From Otis tarda (Eukaryota > Chordata > Aves > Otidiformes > Otididae), in NCBI GenBank assembly GCA_026413225.1, contig CM048552.1:84421001-84485000 (forward strand): 64,000 bases of DNA, in the 5' to 3' direction. The position numbers and the translations under genes are program-made. Shown here in pieces: positions 1 to 13,139 of the stretch (within the stretch, counting starts at the first letter, position 1; every line of letters starts with the position of its first letter). Under the pieces are notes generated by a model. That model ran no database searches. It was not told the DNA's origin and saw only the letters and a program-made list of their open reading frames with translations.

Positions 1-2879
1 AAGTGCCAGCCACTCAAGCTCTTGCTGCTCCTCAGCGGCCATTGGCAGCGCATCTACAGCACCACAGACACTGGGGCTCTGGGCTTTCCCTGAGGAGCAG
101 GGCTTCGACGTTTACCACAAGCTGCACGTGTGCACCTACGGAAAAAAAACCCCGAAAAATCACGAACGTCGGACGATTGCTCCCACACCAAAAGTGCCAG
201 CCACTCAAGCTCCTGCTGCTCCTCAGCGGCCATTGGCAGCGCATCTACAGCACCACAGACACTGGGGCTCCGGGCTTTCCCTGAGGAGCAGGGCTTTGAC
301 GTTTACAAGCAGCTTCACTTGGGTGCCCACTGAAAAAAACCATGAAAAATCACGAACGTCGGACGATTGCTCCCACACCAAAAGTGCCAGCCACTCAAGC
401 TCTTGCTGCTCCTCAGCGGCCATTGGCAGCGCATCTACAGCACCACAGACATTGGGGCTGCGGGCTTTCCCTGAGGAGCAATGCTTCGACGTTTGCCCCC
501 AGCTGCACCTGGGCGCCTACGGAAAAATAAAACCCTAAAAATCACGAACGTCGGACGATTGCTCCCACACCAAAAGTGCCAGCCACTCAAGCTCTTGCTG
601 CTCCTCAGCGGCCATTGGCAGCCCATCTACAGCACCACAGACACTGGGGCTCCGGGCCTTCCCTGAGGAGCAGGGCTTCGACGTTTGCCACCAGCTGCAC
701 GTGGGCGCCCACTGAAAAGAAACCCCGAAAAATCACGAACGTCGGACGATTGCTACCACACCAAAAGTGCCAGCCACTCAAGCTCTTGCTGCTCCTCAGC
801 GGCCATTGGCAGCGCATCTACAGCACCACAGACACTGGCGCTCTGGGCTTTCCCGTAGGAACAGAGCTTCAATGTTTACCACCAGCTGCACGTGGGCGCC
901 CACTGAAAAAAAACACCGAAAAATCACAAACGTCGGACGATTGCTCCCACACCAAAAGTGCCAGCCACTCAAGCTCTTGCTGCTCCTCAGCGGCCATTGG
1001 CAGCCCATCTACAGCACCACAGACACTAGTGCTCCGGGCTTGCCCTTAGGAACAGAGCTTAAATGTTTACCACCAGCTGCACGTGGGCGCCCACTGAAAA
1101 AAAACACCGAAAAATCACGAACGTCGGACGACTACTCCCACACCAAAAGTGCCAGCCACTCAAGCTCTTGCTGCTCCTCAGCGGCCATTGGCAGCGCATC
1201 TACAGCACCACAGACACTGGGGCTCCGGGCTTTCCCTGAGGAGCAGGGCTTTGACGTTTGCCACCAGCTGCACGTGGGCGCCCACTGAAAATAAAGCCCC
1301 GAAAAATCACGAACGTCGGACGATTGCTCCCACACCAAAAGTGCCAGCCACTCAAGCTCTTGCTGCTCCTCAGCGGCCATTGGCAGCGCATCTACAGCAC
1401 CACAGACACTGGGGCTGCGGGCTTTCCCTGAGGAGCAGGGCTTCGACATTTGAAACCAGCTGCACGTGCGTCCCCAATGAAAAAAACCATGAAAAATCAC
1501 GAACGTCGGACGATTGCTCCCACACCTAAAGTGCCAGCCACTCAAGCTCTTGCTGCTCCTCAGCGGCCATTGGCAGTGCATCTACAGCAGCACAGACATT
1601 GGGGCTGCGGGCTTTCCCTGAGGAGCAATGCTTCGACGTTTGGCCCAGCTGCACCTGGGCGCCAACTGAAAAATATAACCCTAAAAATCACAAACGTCGG
1701 ACGATTGCCCCACACCAAAAGTGCCAGCCACTCAAGCTCTTGCTGCTCCTCAGCGGCCATTGGCAGCGCATCTACAGCACCACAGACACTGGGGCTCCGG
1801 GCCTTCCCTGAGGAGCAGGGCTTCGATGTTTGCCACCAGCTGCACGTGGGCGCCCACTGAAAAGAAACCCCGAAAAATCATGAACGTCGGACGATTGCTA
1901 CCACACCAAAAGTGCCAGCCACTCAAGCTCTTGCTGCTCCTCAGCGGCCATTGGCAGTGCATCTACAGCACCACAGACACTGGGGCTGCGGGCTTTCCCT
2001 GAGGAGCAGGGCTTCGACGTTTGCCCCCAGCAGCACGTGGGCGCTCACTGAAAAAAAACCCCGAAAAGTCACGAACGTTGGATGATTGCTCCCACACCAA
2101 AAGTGCCAGCCACTCAAGCTCTTGCTGCTCCTCAGCGGCCATTGGCAGCGCATCTACAGCAGCACAGACATTGGGGCTCCAGGCTTTCCCTGAGGAGCAG
2201 GGCTTTGACATTTGCCACCAGCTGCACGTGGGCGCCCACTGAAAATAGAACCCCGAAAAATCACGAACGTTGGATGATTGCTCCCACACCAAAAGTGCCA
2301 GCCACTCAAGCTCTTGCTGCTCCTCAGCGGCCATTGGCAGCGCATCTACAGCACCACAGACACTGGGGCTGCGGGCTTTCCCTGAGGAGCAGGGCTTCGA
2401 CATTTGAAACCAGCTGCACGTGGGTGCCCAATGGAAAAAAACATGAAAAATCACCAACGTCGTACGATTGCTCCCACACCAAAAGTGCCAGCCACTCAAG
2501 CTCTTGCTGCTCCTCAGCGGCCATTGGCAGCGCATCTACAGCACCACAGACATTGGGGCTGCGGGCTTTCCCTGAGGAGCAATGCTTCGACGTTTGCCCC
2601 CAGCTGCACGTGGGCGCCCACTGAAAAAAAAAACCCTAAAAATCAGGAACGTCACACGACTGCTCCCACACCAAAAGTGCCAGCCACTCAAGCTCTTGCT
2701 GCTCCTCAGCGGCCATTGGCAGCGCATCTACAGCACCGCAGACACTGGGGCTCCGGGCCTTACCTGAGTAGCAGGGCTTCGACGTTTGCCACCAGTTGCA
2801 CGTGGGCGCCCACTGAAAAAAAACCCCGAAATATCACGAACGTCGGACGATTGCTCCCACACCAAAAGTGCCAGCCACT
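1..2879. repeat. Satellite region with mixed monomer subtypes, no clear local HOR
   Basis: About 15 monomers. No short higher-order period is obvious inside this stretch, but parts reappear downstream. The distinctive monomer series around 1,440-1,990 (marked by GCACGTGCGTCCCC and by GAGGAGCAATGCTTCG) reappears around 7,550-7,960, about 6.1 kb or 32 monomers away. A relative of the AATGCTTCG monomer also lies near 10,220. No gene or other feature is present. Confidence 0.85.
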
Positions 2880-5800
2880 CAAGCTCTTGCTGCTCCTCAG
2901 CGGCCATTGGCAGCGCATCTACAGCACCACAGACACTGGCGCTCTGGGCTTTCCCTGAGGAACACGGCTTCAACGTTTGCCCCAAGCTGCACGTGAGCGC
3001 CCACTTATAAAGAACCCCAAAAAATCTCGAAGGTCGGACGCTTGCTCCCACACCAAAAGTGCCAGCCACTCAAGCTCTTGCTGCTCCTCAGCGGCCATTG
3101 GCAGCGCATCTACAGCACCACAGACACTGGGGCTCCGGGCTTTCCCTGAGGAGCATGGCTTCGACCTTTGCCCCCAGGTGGATCGCGGCGCCCGCTGAAA
3201 TAGAAACCCCGAAAAATCACGAACGTCGGACGATTGCTCCCACATCAAAAGTGCCAGCCACTCAAGCTCTTGCTGCTCCTCAGCGGCCATTGGCAGCGCA
3301 TCTACAGCACCACAGACACTGGGGCTCCGGGCCTTCCCTGAGGAGCAGGGCTTCGACGTTTGCCCCCAGCTGCACGTGGGGGCCCACTGAAAAAAAACCC
3401 CGAAAAATAACGAACGTCGGACGATTGCTCCCACACCAAAAGTGCCAGCCACTCAAGCTCTTGCTGCTCCTCAGCGGCCATTGGCAGCGTATCTACAGCA
3501 CCACAGACATTGGGGCTGCAGGCTTTCCATGAGGAGCAATGCATCCACGTTTGCCCCCAGCTGCACATGGGCGCCCTCTGAAAAAAAACCCCGAAAAATC
3601 ACGAACGTCGGACGATTGCTCCCACACCAAAAGTGCCAGCCACTCAAGCTCTTGCTGCTCCTCAGCGGCCATTGGCAGCGCATCTACAGCACCACAGACA
3701 CTGGGGCTCCGGGCCTTCCCTGAGGAGCAGGGCTTCGATGTTTGCCCCCAGCTGCTCCTGGGCGCCTACTGAAGAAAAACCCCTAAGAATCACGAACATT
3801 GGTCGATTGCTCCCACACCAAAAGTGCCAGCCACTCAAGCTCTTGCTGCTCCTCAGCGGCCATTGGCAGCGCATCTACAGCACCACAGACATTCGGGCTC
3901 CAGGGATTCCCTGAGGAGCAGGGCTTCGACATTTGCAACCAGCTGCACGTGTGTGCCCACTGAAAAAAACCCCGTAAAATCAGGAACGTCGGACAATTGC
4001 TGCAAAACCAAAAGTGCCAGCCACTCAAGCTCTTGCTGCTCCTCAGCGGCCATTGGCAGCGCATCTACAGCACCACAGACGTTGGGGCTCCAGGCTTTCC
4101 CTGAGGAGCAGGGCTTCGACGTTTACCACCAGCTGCACGTGGGAGCCCCTGAAGAAAACCCCGAAAAATAACGAACATCGGACGATTGCTCCCACACCAA
4201 AAGTGCCAGCCACTCAAGCTCTTGCTGCTCCTCACCGGCCATTGGCAGCGCATCTACAGCACCACAGACACTGGGGCTCCGGGCTTTGCCTGAGGAGCAG
4301 GGCTTCGACATTTGCAACCAGCTGCACGTGTGTGCCCAATGAAAAAAAACCCCGAAAAATGAGGAACGTCGGACGATTGCTCCCACACCAAAAGTGCCAG
4401 CCACTCAAGCTCTTGCTGCTCCTCAGCGGCCATTGGCAGTGCATCTACAGCACCACAGACATTAGGGCTCCAGGCTTTCCCTGACGAACAGGGCTTCGAC
4501 GTTTACCACCAGGTGCACGTGTGCGCCCACTGAAAATAAACCCCGAAAAATCACGAACGTCGGATGATTGCTCCCACACCACAAGTGCCAGCCACTCAAG
4601 CTCTTGCTGCTCCTCAGCGGCCATTGGCAGCGCATCTACAGCACCACAGACACTGGCGCTCTGGGCTTTCCCTGAGGAACACGGCTTCAACGTTTGCCCC
4701 AAGCTGCACGTGAGCGCCCACTGAAAAAGAACCCCAAAAAATCTCGAAGGTCGGACGCTTGCTCCCACACCAAAAGTGCCAGCCACTCAAGCTCTTGCTG
4801 CTCCTCAGCGGCCATTGGCAGCGCATCTACAGCACCACAGACACTGGGGCTCCGGGCTTTCCCTGAGGAGCATGGCTTCGACGTTTGCCCCCAGGTGCAT
4901 CGCGGCGCCCGCTGAATTAGAAACCCCAAAAAATCACAAACGTCGGACGATTGCTCCCACACCAAAAGTGCCAGCCACTCAAGCTCTTGCTGCTCCTCAG
5001 CGGCCATTGGCAGCGCATCTACAGCACCACAGACACTGGGGCTCCGGGCCTTCCCTGAGGAGCAGGGCTTCGACGTTTGCCCCCAGCTGCACGTGGGGGC
5101 CCACTGAAAAAAAACCCCGAAAAATAACGAACGTCGGACGATTGCTCCCACACCAAAAGTGCCAGCCACTCAAGCTCTTGCTGCTCCTCAGCGGCCATTG
5201 GCAGCGTATCTACAGCACCACAGACATTGGGGCTGCAGGCTTTCCATGAGGAGCAATGCATCGACGTTTGCCCCCAGCTGCACATGGGCGCCCATGAAGA
5301 AAAACCCCGAAAAATCACGAACGTCGGACGATTGCTCCCACACCAAAAGTGCCAGCCACTCAAGCTCTTGCTGCTCCTCAGCGGCCATTGGCAGCGTATC
5401 TACAGCACCACAGACATTGGGGCTGCAGGCTTTCCATGAGGAGCAATGCATCGACGTTTGCCCCCAGCTGCACATGGGCGCCCTCTGAAGAAAAACCCCG
5501 AAAAATCACGAACGTCGGACGATTGCTCCCACACCAAAAGTGCCAGCCACTCAAGCTCTTGCTGCTCCTCAGCGGCCATTGGCAGCGCATCTACAGCACC
5601 ACAGACACTGGGGCTCCGGGCCTTCCCTGAGGAGCAGGGCTTCGATGTTTGCCCCCAGCAGCCCCTGGGCGCCTACTGAAGAAAAACCCCTAAGAATCAC
5701 GAACATTGGTCGATTGCTCCCACACCAAAAGTGCCAGCCACTCAAGCTCTTGCTGCTCCTCAGCGGCCATTGGCAGCGCATCTACAGCACCACAGACATT

Positions 5801-7560
5801 AGCGCTCCGGGCTTTCCCTGAGGTGCAGGCCTTCAACGTTTACCACCAGCTGCACGTGTGCGTGCACAGAATAAAATCCGCGAAAAATGACGAACGTTGG
5901 ACGATTGCTCCCACACCAAAAGTGCCAGCCACTCAAGCTCTTGCTGCTCCTCAGCGGCCATTGGCAGCGCATCTACAGCACCACAGACATTGGGTCTCCA
6001 GGGATTCCCTGAGGAGCAGGGCTTCGACATTTGCAACCAGCTGCACGTGGGTGCCCACTGAAAAAAACCCCGTAAAATCAAGAACGTCGGACAATTGCTG
6101 CAAAACCAAAAGTGCCAGCCACTCAAGCTCTTGCTGCTCCTCAGCGGCCATTGGCAGCGCATCTACAGCACCACAGACGTTGGGGCTCCAGGCTTTCCCT
6201 GAGGAGCAGGGCTTCGACGTTTACCACCAGCTGCACGTGGGAGCCCCTGAAGAAAACCCCGAAAAATAACGAACATCGGACGATTGCTCCCACACCAAAA
6301 GTGCCAGCCACTCAAGCTCTTGCTGCTCCTCACCGGCCATTGGCAGCGCATCTACAGCACCACAGACACTGGGGCTCCGGGCTTTGCCTGAGGAGCAGGG
6401 CTTCGACATTTGCAACCAGCTGCACGTGTGTGCCCAATGAAAAAAAAACCCCGAAAAATGAGGAACGTCGGACGATTGCTCCCACACCAAATGTGCCAGC
6501 CACTCAAGCTCTTGCTGCTCCTCAGCGGCCATTGGCAGTGCATCTACAGCACCACAGACATTAGGGCTCCAGGCTTTCCCTGACGAACAGGGCTTCGACG
6601 TTTACCAGCAGGTGCACGTGTGCGCCCACTGAAAATAAACCCCGAAAAATCACGAACGTCGGATGATTGCTCCCACACCACAAGTGCCAGCCACTCAAGC
6701 TCTTGCTGCTCCTCAGCGGCCATTGGCAGCGCATCTACAGCACCACAGACACTGGCGCTCTGGGCTTTCCCTGAGGAACACGGCTTCAACGTTTGCCCCA
6801 AGCTGCACGTGAGCGCCCACTGAAAAAGAACCCCAAAAAATCTCGAAGGTCGGACGATTGCTCCCACACCAAAAGTGCCAGCCACTCAAGCTCTTGCTGC
6901 TCCTCAGCGGCCATTGGCAGCGCATCTACAGCACCACAGATACTGGGGCTCCGGGCCTTCCCTGAGGAGCATGGCTTCGACGTTTGCCCCCAGGTGCATC
7001 GCGGCGCCCGCTGAAATAGAAACCCCAAAAAATCACAAACGTCGGACGATTGCTCCCACACCAAAAGTGCCAGCCACTCAAGCTCTTGCTGCTCCTCAGC
7101 GGCCATTGGCAGCGCATCTACAGCACCACAGACACTGGGGCTCCGGGCCTTCCCTGAGGAGCAGGGCTTCGACGTTTGCCCCCAGCTGCACGTGGGGGCC
7201 CACTGAAAAAAAACCCCGAAAAATAACGAACGTCGGACGATTGCTCCCACACCAAAAGTGCCAGCCACTCAAGCTCTTGCTGCTCCTCAGCGGCCATTGG
7301 CAGCGTATCTACACCACCACAGACATTGGGGCTGCAGGCTTTCCATGAGGAGCAATGCATCGACGTTTGCCCCCAGCTGCACATGGGCGCCCTCTGAAGA
7401 AAAACCCCGAAAAATCACGAACGTCGGACGATTGCTCCCACACCAAAAGTGCCAGCCACTCAAGCTCTTGCTGCTCCTCAGCGGCCATTGGCAGCGCATC
7501 TACAGCACCACAGACAGTGGGGCTCCGGGCCTTCCCTGAGGAGCAGGGCTTCGACATTTG
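2880..7560. repeat. HOR block A: 9-mer then 11-mer unit, two copies plus a partial third
   Basis: A monomer marked by AACACGGCTTCAACG occurs at 2961, 4678 and 6777. These spacings are 1,717 bp (9 monomers) and 2,099 bp (11 monomers). Copies run about 2,880-4,596, 4,597-6,695 and 6,696-7,560, with monomers in the same order. The second copy is longer by two monomers: one directly duplicated monomer (5,159-5,539) and one extra divergent monomer (about 5,826-6,018). The third copy breaks off into another series near 7,560. Boundaries are approximate because neighbouring monomers are alike. Confidence 0.85.
5159..5539. repeat. Tandem duplication of a single distinctive monomer
   Basis: Two adjacent monomers (5,159-5,348 and 5,349-5,539) share a rare set of variants: CAGCGTATC, GGGGCTGCAGGC, TTTCCATGAGGAGC and AATGCATCGACG. 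They differ mainly at the end, CCCATGAAG against CCCTCTGAAG. The corresponding place in the first copy of block A (3,442-3,632) has one such monomer, so this looks like a local one-monomer duplication within the 11-mer copy. Confidence 0.85.
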
Positions 7561-7659
7561 AAACCAGCTGCACGTGCGTCCCCAATGAAAAAAACCATGA
7601 AAAATCACGAACGTCGGACGATTGCTCCCACACCAAAAGTGCCAGCCACTCAAGCTCTT

Positions 7660-10600
7660 GCTGCTCCTCAGCGGCCATTGGCAGCGCATCTACAGCACCA
7701 CAGACATTGGGGCTGCGGGCTTTCCCTGAGGAGCAATGCTTCGACGTTTGCCCCCAGCTGCACCTGGGCGCCAACTGAAAAATAAAACCCTAAAAATCAC
7801 GAACGTCGGACGATTCCTCCCACACCAAAAGTGCCAGCCACTCAAGCTCTTGCTGCTCCTCAGCGGCCATTGGCAGCGCATCTACAGCACCACAGACACT
7901 GGGGCTCTGGGCCTTCCCTGAGGAGCAGGGCTTCGATGTTTGCCACCAGCTGCACGTGGGCGCCCACTGAAAAGAATCCCCGAAAAATCACGAACGTCGG
8001 ACGATTGCTCCCACACCAAAAGTGCCAGCCACTCAAGCTCTTGCTGCTCCTCAGCGGCCATTGGCAGCCCATCTACAGCACCACAGACACTGGCGCTCTC
8101 GGCTTTCCCTTAGGAACAGAGCTTCAATGTTTACCACCAGCTGCACGTGGGCGCCTACGAGAAAAAAACACCGAAAAATCACGAACGTCGGACGATTGCT
8201 CCCACACCAAAAGTGCCAGCCACTCAAGCTCTTGCTGCTCCTCAGCGGCCATTGGCAGTGCATCTACAGCACCACAGACACTGGGGCTGCGGGGTTTCCC
8301 TGAGCAGCAGGGCTTCGACGTTTAACACCAGCTGCACGTGGGCGCCCACTGAAAATAGAACCCCGAAAAATCACGAACGTTGGACGATTGCTCCCACACC
8401 AAAAGTGCCAGCCACTCAAGCTCTTTTAAATCCTCAGCGGCCACTGACAGCGCATCTACAGCACCACAGACACTGGCGCTCTGGGCTTTCCCTGACGAAC
8501 AGGGCTTTGACATTTGCCACCGGCTGCACGTGGGCGCCTACGAAAAAAAACCCCGAAAAATCACGAACGTCGGACGATTGCTCCCACACCAAAAGTGCCA
8601 GCCACTCAAGCTCTTGCTGCTCCTCAGCGGCCATTGGCAGCGCATCTACAGCACCACAGACACTGGGGCTCCGGGCTTTCTCTGAGGAGCAGGGCTTCGA
8701 CGTTTACCACAAGCTGCACCTTGGCGCCCCTTGAAAAAAAACCCCTAAGACTCACGAACGTCGGACGATTGCTCCCACACCAAAAGTGCCAGCCACTCAA
8801 GCTCTTGCTGCTCCTCAGCGGCCACTGACAGCGCATCTACAGCACCACAGACACTGGCGCTCTGGGCTTTCCCTGACGAACAGGGCTTCGACGTTTGCAA
8901 CCAGCTGCACGTGGGCGCATACGGAAAAAAAACCGCGAAAAACCACGAACGTTGGACGATAGCTCCCACACCAAAACTGCCAGCCACTCAAGCTCTTGCT
9001 GCTCCTCAGCGGCCATTGGGAGCGCATCTACAGCACCACAGACACTGGGGCTCTGGGCTTTCCCTGAGGAGCAGGGCTTTGACGTTTGCAACCAGCTGCA
9101 CCTGGGCGCCAACTGAAAAATAGCCCCAAAATATCACGAACGTTAGACGATTGCTCCCACACCAAAAGTGACAGACACTCAAGATCTTGCTGCTCTTCAG
9201 CGGCCATTGGCAGCGCATCTACAGCACTACAGACATTGGCGCTTAGGGCTTTCCCTGAGGAGCAGGGCTTCGATGTTTGCCAACAGCTGCACGTGGGCAC
9301 CAACGAAAAAAAGCCCCGAAAAATCACGAACGTCGGACGATTGCTCCCACACCAAAAGTGACAGCCACACAAGCTCTTCCTGCTCCTCAGCGGACACTGG
9401 CAGCGCATCTACAGCACCACAGACATTGGGGCTCCGGGCTTTCCCTGAGGAGCAGGGCTTCGACATTTGCCCCCTGCTGCACGTGGGTGCCCAATGAATA
9501 AAACCATGTAAAATCACGAACGTCGGACGATTGCTCCCACACCAAAAGTGTCAGCCACTCAAGCTCTTGCTGCTCCTCAGCGGCCATTGGCAGCGCATCT
9601 ACAGCACCACAGACACTGGGGCTCCGGGCTTTCCCTGAGGAGCAGGGCTTCGACGTTTAACACCAGCTGCACCTTGGCGCCCCCTGAAAAAAAACCCCTA
9701 AGACTCACGAACGTCGGACGATTGCTCCCACACCAAAAGTGCCAGCCACTCAAGCTCTTGCTGCTCCTCAGCGGCCACTGACAGCGCATCTACAGCACCA
9801 CAGACATTGGGGCTCCAGGCTTTCCCTCAGGAGCAGGGCTTTGACATTTGCCACCAGCTGCACGTGGGCGCCCACTGAAATAAAAACCCCCTAAAATCAC
9901 TAACGTCGGACGATTGCTCCCACACCAGAAGTGCCAGCTACTGAAGCTCTTGCTGCTCCTCAGCGGCCATTGGCAGCGCATCTACAGCACCACAGACACT
10001 GGGGCTCCGGGCATTCCCTGATGAACAAGGCTTCGACGTTTACCACCAGCTGCACCTGGGCGCCTACGGAAAAAAAACCCTGAAAAATCACGAAAGTCGG
10101 ACGATTGCTCCCACACCTAAAGTGCCAGCCACTCAAGCTCTTGCTGCTCCTCAGCGGCCATTGGCAGTGCATCTACAGCAGCACAGACATTGGGGCTGCG
10201 GGCTTTCCCTGAGGAGCAATGCTTCGACGTTTGCCCCCAGCTGCACCTGGGCGCCAACTGAAAAATAAAACCCTAAAAATCACGAACGTCGGACGATTGC
10301 TCCCACACCAAAAGTGCCAGCCACTCAAGCTCTTGCTGCTCCTCAGCGGCCATTGGCAGCGCATCTACAGCACCACAGACACTGGGGCTCTGGGCCTTCC
10401 CTGAGGAGCAGGGCTTCGATGTTTGCCACCAGCTGCACGTGGGCGCCCACTGAAAAGAATCCCCGAAAAATCACGAACGTCGGACGATTGCTCCCACACC
10501 AAAAGTGCCAGCCACTCAAGCTCTTGCTGCTCCTCAGCGGCCATTGGCAGTGCATCTACAGCACCACAGACACTGGGGCTGCGGGGTTTCCCTGAGGAGC

Positions 10601-11780
10601 AGGGCTTCGACGTTTAATACCAGCTGCACGTGGGCGCCCACTGAAAATAGGACCCCGAAAAATCACGAACGTTGGACGATTGCTCCCACACCAAAAGTGC
10701 CAGCCACTCAAGCTCTTTTAAATCCTCAGCGGCCACTGACAGCGCATCTACAGCACCACAGACACTGGCGCTCTGGGCTTTCCCTGACGAACAGGGCTTT
10801 GACATTTGCCACCGGCTGCACGTGGGCGCCTACGAAAAAAACCCCGAAAAATCACGAACGTCGGAAGATTGCTCCCACACCAAAAGTGCCAGCCACTCAA
10901 GCTCTTGCTGCTCCTCAGCGGCCATTGGCAGCGCATCTACAGCACCACAGACACTGGGGCTCCGGGCTTTCTCTGAGGAGCAGGGCTTCGACGTTTACCA
11001 CAAGCTGCACCTTGGCGCCCCTTGAAAAAACCCCTAAGACTCACGAACGTCGGACGATTGCTCCCACACCAAAAGTGCCAGCCACTCAAGCTCTTGCTGC
11101 TCCTCAGCGGCCACTGACAGCGCATCTACAGCACCACAGACACTGGCGCTCTGGGCTTTCCCTGACGAACAGGGCTTCGACGTTTGCAACCAGCTGCACG
11201 TGGGCGCATACGGAAAAAAAACCGCGAAAAACCACGAACGTCGGACGATAGCTCCCACACCAAAACTGCCAGCCACTCAAGCTCTTGCTGCTCCTCAGCG
11301 GCCATTGGGAGCGCATCTACAGCACCACAGACACTGGGGCTCTGGGCTTTCCCTGAGGAGCAGGGCTTCGACATTTGCCCCCTGCTGCACGTGGGTGCCC
11401 AATGAATAAAACCATGTAAAATCACGAACGTCGGACGATTGCTCCCACACCAAAAGTGTCAGCCACTCAAGCTCTTGCTGCTCCTCAGCGGCCATTGGCA
11501 GCGCATCTACAGCACCACAGACACTGGGGCTCCGGGCTTTCCCTGAGGAGCAGGGCTTCGACGTTTAACACCAGCTGCACCTTGGCGCCCCCTGAAAAAA
11601 AACCCCTAAGACTCACGAAAGTCGGACGATTGCTCCCACACCAAAAGTGCCAGCCACTCAAGCTCTTGCTGCTCCTCAGCGGCCACTGACAGCGCATCTA
11701 CAGCACCACAGACATTGGGGCTCCAGGCTTTCCCTCAGGAGCAGGGCTTTGACATTTGCCACCAGCTGCACGTGGGCGCC
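7660..11780. repeat. HOR block B: large duplication (~12-13 monomers) with monomer losses
   Basis: The series from about 7,660 is repeated from about 10,143. The offset is 2,483 bp at first. It drops to 2,292 bp after about 8,190, because the second copy lacks one monomer. It is about 1,910 bp near 9,470-9,790, because two more monomers present at 9.1-9.45 kb are missing. A rare change, TTTTAAATCC in place of the usual TGCTGCTCC, marks the same monomer at about 8,424 and 10,716. The region between the copies (9.87-10.14 kb) is ordinary satellite. Boundaries are approximate. Confidence 0.8.
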
Positions 11781-13139
11781 CACTGAAAAAAAACCCCGAA
11801 AAATCACGAACGTCGGACGATTGCTCCCACACCAAAAGTGCCAGCCACTCAAGCTCTTGCTGCTCCTCAGCGACGATTGGCAGCGCATCTACAGCACCAC
11901 AGACACTGGGGCTCCGGGCATTCCCTGAGGAGCAGGGCTTCGACATTTGCAAACAGCTGCACGTGGGCGCCCACTGAAAAAATACCCCGAAAAATCACGA
12001 ACGTCGGACGATTACTCCCACACCAGAAGTGCCAGCCACTCAAGCTCTTGCTGCTCCTCAGCGGCCATTGGCAGCGCATCTACAGCACCACAGACACTGG
12101 GTCTCCGGGCATTCCCTTACGAACAAGGCTTCGACGTTTACAACCAGCTGCACCTGGGCGCATACGGAAAAAAAAAACCCCAAAAATCACGAAGGTCGGA
12201 CGATTGCTCCCACACCAAAAGTGCCAGCCACTCAAGCTCTTGCTGCTCCTCAGCGGCCATTGGCAGCGCATCTACAGCACCACAGACATTGAGGCTCCAG
12301 GCTTTCCCTGACGAGCAGGGCTTTGACATTTTCCACCAGCTGCACGTGGGCGCCTACGGAAAAAAAATCCCCGAAAAATAACGAACGTCGGACGATTACT
12401 CCCAAACCAAAAGTGCCAGCCACTCAAGCTCTTGCTGCTCCTCAGCGGCCACTGGCAGCGCATCTACAGCACCACAGACATTGGGGCTCCGGGCTTTCCC
12501 TGAGGAGCAGGGCTTCGACATTTGCCCCCAGCTGCACGTGGGCGCCAACTGAAAAAAAACCCCGAAAAATCACGAACGTCGGACGATTGCTCCCACACCA
12601 AAAGTGTCAGCCACTCAAGCTCTTGCTGCTCCTCAGCGGCCATTGGCAGCGCATCTACAGCACCACAGTCACTGGGGCTCCGGGCTTTCCCTGACGAACA
12701 AGGCTTCGACGTTTATCACCAGGTGCACCTGGGCGCCTACGGAAAAAAACCCCGAAAAATCACGAACGTCGGACGATTGCTCCCACACCAAAAGTGCCAG
12801 CCACTCAAGCTCTTGCTGCTCCTCAGCGGCCATTGGCAGTGCATCTACAGCACCACAGACACTGGGGCTGCGGGGTTTCCCTGAGGAGCAGGGCTTCGAC
12901 GTTTGCGCTCAGCTGCACGTGGGCGCTCACTGAAAAAAAACCCCGAAAAATCACGAACGTTGGATGATTGCTCCCACACCAAAAGTGCCAGCCACTCAAG
13001 CTCTTGCTGCTCCTCAGCGGCCATTGGCAGCGCATCTACAGCACCACAGACATTGGGGCTCCAGGCTTTCCCTGAGGAGCAGGGCTTTGACATTTGCCAC
13101 CAGCTGCACGTGGGCGCCCACTGAAAATAGAACCCCGAA
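11781..13139. repeat. Satellite region between HOR blocks B and C
   Basis: About seven monomers of several subtypes, including copies with GCGCATACGG or GCGCCTACGG in place of the 12-bp palindrome and A-runs of up to nine. I see no short HOR period confined to this stretch and nothing that is not satellite. Confidence 0.8.

Noticed and set aside
1480-1500. A-runs followed by ATGAAAAATC as possible poly(A) tails of inserted retrocopies.
   Set aside because: The A-run is at the same position in every monomer, with no target-site duplication or foreign sequence attached. It is part of the satellite.
2404-2958. Serine-, leucine- and alanine-rich repeated peptide resembling a repeat protein.
   Set aside because: The same DNA gives equally long peptides in other frames and on the opposite strand, and each stops at the recurrent TGA in CCCTGAGG or CACTGAAA. 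This is low stop density, not a coding repeat.
3006-3011. TATAAA in a monomer of block A as a possible promoter.
   Set aside because: It arises from a local change of ACTGAAAAAGAACC to ACTTATAAAGAACC in one copy only; the matching monomers at about 4,720 and 6,820 lack it, and no transcript unit follows.
10505-11251. Open reading frame of 248 codons on the plus strand, the longest I noted, and hundreds of similar 60-200-codon frames on both strands.
   Set aside because: All are translations of the same satellite in shifting frames. The period is not a multiple of three, A-run length changes the frame, starts are often GTG inside GTGCCAGCC, and nothing indicates protein-level selection. None is a gene.
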